Shown here: positions 61,925 through 64,000 of the stretch, piece by piece
How positions within the stretch are numbered: the first letter of the stretch is position 1
Layout: every line of letters begins with the position of its first letter
Source of the DNA: a virus
Virus record (IMG/VR): IMGVR_UViG_3300036864_000108
Coordinates: 1-64,000 of that record
Direction: 5' to 3' (one strand)
Length of the DNA: 64,000 bases
Position numbers and translations under genes: made by a program
Notes under the pieces: model-generated
Told to the model about the DNA's origin: nothing
Database searches by the model: none
What the model saw: the letters and a program-made list of their open reading frames with translations, nothing else

Positions 61925-63578
61925 AGGTCCGGGACCGTTCCTCGAACAATGCCCGATCCTTCTCGGCGTGGGACTGGCCGAGCTCGTACACATCGTCCGT
62001 CTCGGCCTTCCCCCAGGCGGGATGCATGTGCTCGACGATCGACCCTGGGGCCATCACCCACGTCCCGCGTTGCTTCGCCACCGCAACGACCTCATCGTCC
62101 ACGAACCAGTGGCCATACGACTCATGCGCGACAATCTTCGGACCATCCCATGATGCGCCCTGCTCATCCACATACGACCGGCGGATGAGCAGGTGCGTGG
62201 CGTGTCCCCCGCTGGTGACCCGCGGGTTCCCAAGATCATTCGTGCCGACCACATCAGCACCATCGCGGGCGGCAGCCTGCGCGTGATCCAACCAGCCCGG
62301 GTGAAACCGCACGTCATCACCGACGAGAAACAGCCACGGCTGCATGGTATTGGCGTACCCGAGATTCACCTTCTCCGCGAACGTCACAGCCTCATCGACG
62401 ATCAACTGCGCGCCGGCAGCCTTCCATGCCTGCCGCGTCTCGTGATCCTCACGATGTACGACCGCGTACACGTCCGCCAACCCAGTGGACGCCAACAGCG
62501 ACGCCATGAACGGTGCCGCGTTCTGCGGGCGCCGCATCACCGGGACGATCACCGCGACCCGCTCCGTCGCCGGCTGAACAGGTGACACGGGCAAGGCCAT
62601 CTTCGCCAGCGCGACCTCCCCGAAGTAGTCGTCCTCGGCCAGCCACACCGTTTTCTCATGCGACGTCTTCACACCCGTGTGCACATGCACCGGAATGTTC
62701 ATCGCCCCCGCGCGGAGGCAGAACGACAGGTCCTCCGACACAACCTGACCCATCGTCGTGTTCGGCACCCGGTCATACCACACAGGCCCGAACTTGGCCT
62801 CCAACCGCTCAAACACGCTGCGGTGGATCAGGATGCAAGCCGAGCCGGTGCCCGCGCAGCGCACCAGCGTGTCCCGCGGGTAGTCCCAGCGGACCGCGAA
62901 CCCCATCTGCCCGTCGTCCAACTTCAACCAGTCGAACACTGTCGGCGTGGCCCGGCACCGCCACCCGCCTATCCCGTCCGACTTCTCTTCCCGCTGCGAG
63001 AATGCGAGCCCGCCGACGATCGGCCGTTCCACCGGATCGGCAGCCTCAAGGAGCCGATCCACCGTGTCCGACGCGAACCCCATGTCCGTGTCCACCCAGA
63101 ACAGCCACTCGGCCTGGTGTTCCTCAAGGAACACCTTCACGGCCTTGTTCCGGGCGTCGACGAGGCCGTCGGTGCCGTACTTCCATGCGATCCAGCCGCC
63201 GCGCATCACCCGCGCGTCATGCTCGATGTCCCAGCCGAGCATCTGAATGACCGAGTGGTGCCACGAGTAGGTGACGGTCTTGGAGTACACGTAGGCGACC
63301 GTCACCGCATCCGGCTCAACCTCAGGCTTCGGCTCGGCATCCGGAGACATCTGCTCGGCCACTCGGGTGCCCTGGCGCGCGTAGGCGAACCAGCCACGAC
63401 GCGCGTCATCCGCCTCCGCGCGCGCGAGACCACCTAGCACAGACTGCCGGTCGCCCTCCTCGATGACTTGGCGCGCCCGAGCCTCCGGCAGACCGATCGC
63501 GAGCAGCCGATGCAAGAGATCGGCCTGCTCCGCCTCATCCGCCTCGTCCGTGCTTGGCAGCTCCGCGTCGTCAGCCAC
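61914..63578 (-). CDS. double-domain glycosyltransferase
   Basis: A 554-residue protein. The N-terminal 80 residues are helical and acidic. The first GT-A domain has WLFWVDTDMGFASDTVDRLLEAAD (a DxD metal motif) and a CILIHRSVFERLEAKFG block. The second (about 355-545) has VAVIVPVMRRPQNAAPFMASLL, NTMQPWLFLVGDDVRFHPG and HWFVDDEVVAVAKQRG, a GT2-type fold. The GTG at 63578 overlaps the upstream stop by 8 bases. It is likely to glycosylate virion proteins with the methyltransferase. Confidence 0.82.
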   Translation of the reverse strand: MADDAELPSTDEADEAEQADLLHRLLAIGLPEARARQVIEEGDRQSVLGGLARAEADDARRGWFAYARQGTRVAEQMSPDAEPKPEVEPDAVTVAYVYSKTVTYSWHHSVIQMLGWDIEHDARVMRGGWIAWKYGTDGLVDARNKAVKVFLEEHQAEWLFWVDTDMGFASDTVDRLLEAADPVERPIVGGLAFSQREEKSDGIGGWRCRATPTVFDWLKLDDGQMGFAVRWDYPRDTLVRCAGTGSACILIHRSVFERLEAKFGPVWYDRVPNTTMGQVVSEDLSFCLRAGAMNIPVHVHTGVKTSHEKTVWLAEDDYFGEVALAKMALPVSPVQPATERVAVIVPVMRRPQNAAPFMASLLASTGLADVYAVVHREDHETRQAWKAAGAQLIVDEAVTFAEKVNLGYANTMQPWLFLVGDDVRFHPGWLDHAQAAARDGADVVGTNDLGNPRVTSGGHATHLLIRRSYVDEQGASWDGPKIVAHESYGHWFVDDEVVAVAKQRGTWVMAPGSIVEHMHPAWGKAETDDVYELGQSHAEKDRALFEERSRTFAS

Positions 63579-63819
63579 GCCGAACGTTCCGCTTCTCCCC
63601 AGGCGCCGCCGTCGCCTGCTCCACCGGCGGCTCAGACATTTCCGGCGGCGGCGGCCCCGTCCACGACAGGCCGTACCGCGGGTCCGCCGCGAACACCCCC
63701 GGATACGCCCGCACCAGCGGGTCATCCGCTGACCAGTGTGTGCCCTTCCGCACCAGCACCGACGAGCCGTCCGGTGACGTCAACGACGCCGTCTCCGTCG
63801 CGAACACAACATCCATCAC
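63571..63819 (-). CDS. small head-associated protein
   Basis: An 82-residue protein: MDVVFATETASLTSPDGSSVLVRKGTHWSADDPLVRAYPGVFAADPRYGLSW. This sequence type is found next to capsid and connector genes in actinophages. The C-terminus is Pro/Ala-rich. GTG start overlaps the upstream stop (GTGA). Confidence 0.72.
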   Translation of the reverse strand: MMDVVFATETASLTSPDGSSVLVRKGTHWSADDPLVRAYPGVFAADPRYGLSWTGPPPPEMSEPPVEQATAAPGEKRNVRRG

Positions 63820-63998
63820 ACATCGACCCCGAGTTCGTGCAAGCGGGCCACAGCCTTCTTCGCGCCGTCCTTGTCGCCCACTCGCTCATACGTCTCCAGG
63901 TCGGCGAGCGCCGAGTGAACGGCCGGGTCGGATGACTCCCCGGCCCGACCCAGCACCGGGGCCGCCTTGTGCTCGGCGACCTTGTGCTCCGGCTTCGG
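63816..63998 (-). CDS. partial gene at right edge
   Basis: The last 60 codons of a gene running off the window: PKPEHKVAEHKAAPVLGRAGESSDPAVHSALADLETYERV, then GDKDGAKKAVARLHELGVDV. It is helical and ends in a GTGA overlap. Small head proteins with a similar YERVGD..AK..V.RL..LG end occur in related phages. The start is beyond 64000. Confidence 0.7.
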   Translation of the reverse strand, partial: PKPEHKVAEHKAAPVLGRAGESSDPAVHSALADLETYERVGDKDGAKKAVARLHELGVDV

Positions 63999-64000
63999 AT

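Overview
The window is a long internal piece of a GC-rich temperate tailed phage or prophage of an actinomycete. The evidence is a siphovirus-type structural set (major tail protein, frameshifted tail chaperone pair, 1539-residue tape measure, minor tail proteins), a lysis cassette, a large serine integrase, a divergent pair of XRE regulators and a phage replication set. The host assignment rests on very high GC, frequent GTG/TTG starts, an Lsr2 homologue and a Streptomyces-plasmid-like transfer cassette. Genus cannot be read from the sequence. Both edges cut the element: a gene runs off the right end, and the HNH gene at the left edge is of a kind usually found next to terminase.

Layout. (1) 0-21.1 kb, minus strand: an early and replication operon in which almost every gene overlaps the next by ATGA, GTGA or TGATG. 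It holds a primase-polymerase, a RepA/DnaB-like ATPase, a RecB/Cas4-like nuclease, a DnaA domain IV protein, a secreted SNase, two DNA methylase-type genes, a PD-(D/E)XK protein, two ParB-like proteins and many very small zinc-finger, membrane or unknown proteins. (2) 21.1-24.9 kb: the control and integration region, with an XRE pair around operator repeats, an excisionase-like gene and the serine integrase. (3) 24.9-29.6 kb, plus strand: a cassette resembling Streptomyces conjugative plasmids, with a DUF2637 protein, a DUF4236 protein, an FtsK/TraB-type translocase and, just after it, a helically phased eight-copy repeat that looks like a clt transfer locus. (4) A strong terminator at 29.64-29.68 kb. 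(5) 29.7-34.9 kb, mostly minus: holin-like genes, two lysins sharing a C-terminal motif, an HNH protein and a papain-like protease, with a plus-strand lsr2. (6) 34.9-49.2 kb, minus: tail and connector genes, with plus-strand morons and a glycosyltransferase/methyltransferase group. (7) 49.2-63.6 kb, minus: fibre-like and repeat proteins, three secreted proteins (one a metallophosphoesterase), and a second methyltransferase/glycosyltransferase pair. (8) 63.6 kb to the edge: small head-associated genes.

How the parts fit: the integrase and XRE switch imply lysogeny; the primase, helicase, DnaA-like and nuclease genes replicate the DNA; the structural genes build a siphovirus whose tape measure carries three separate wall- or protein-cleaving domains; the sugar-modifying islands probably decorate the virion. 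The transfer cassette suggests that the element could also move as double-stranded DNA between mycelial cells, which would make it a phage-plasmid-like hybrid. That last point is inference.
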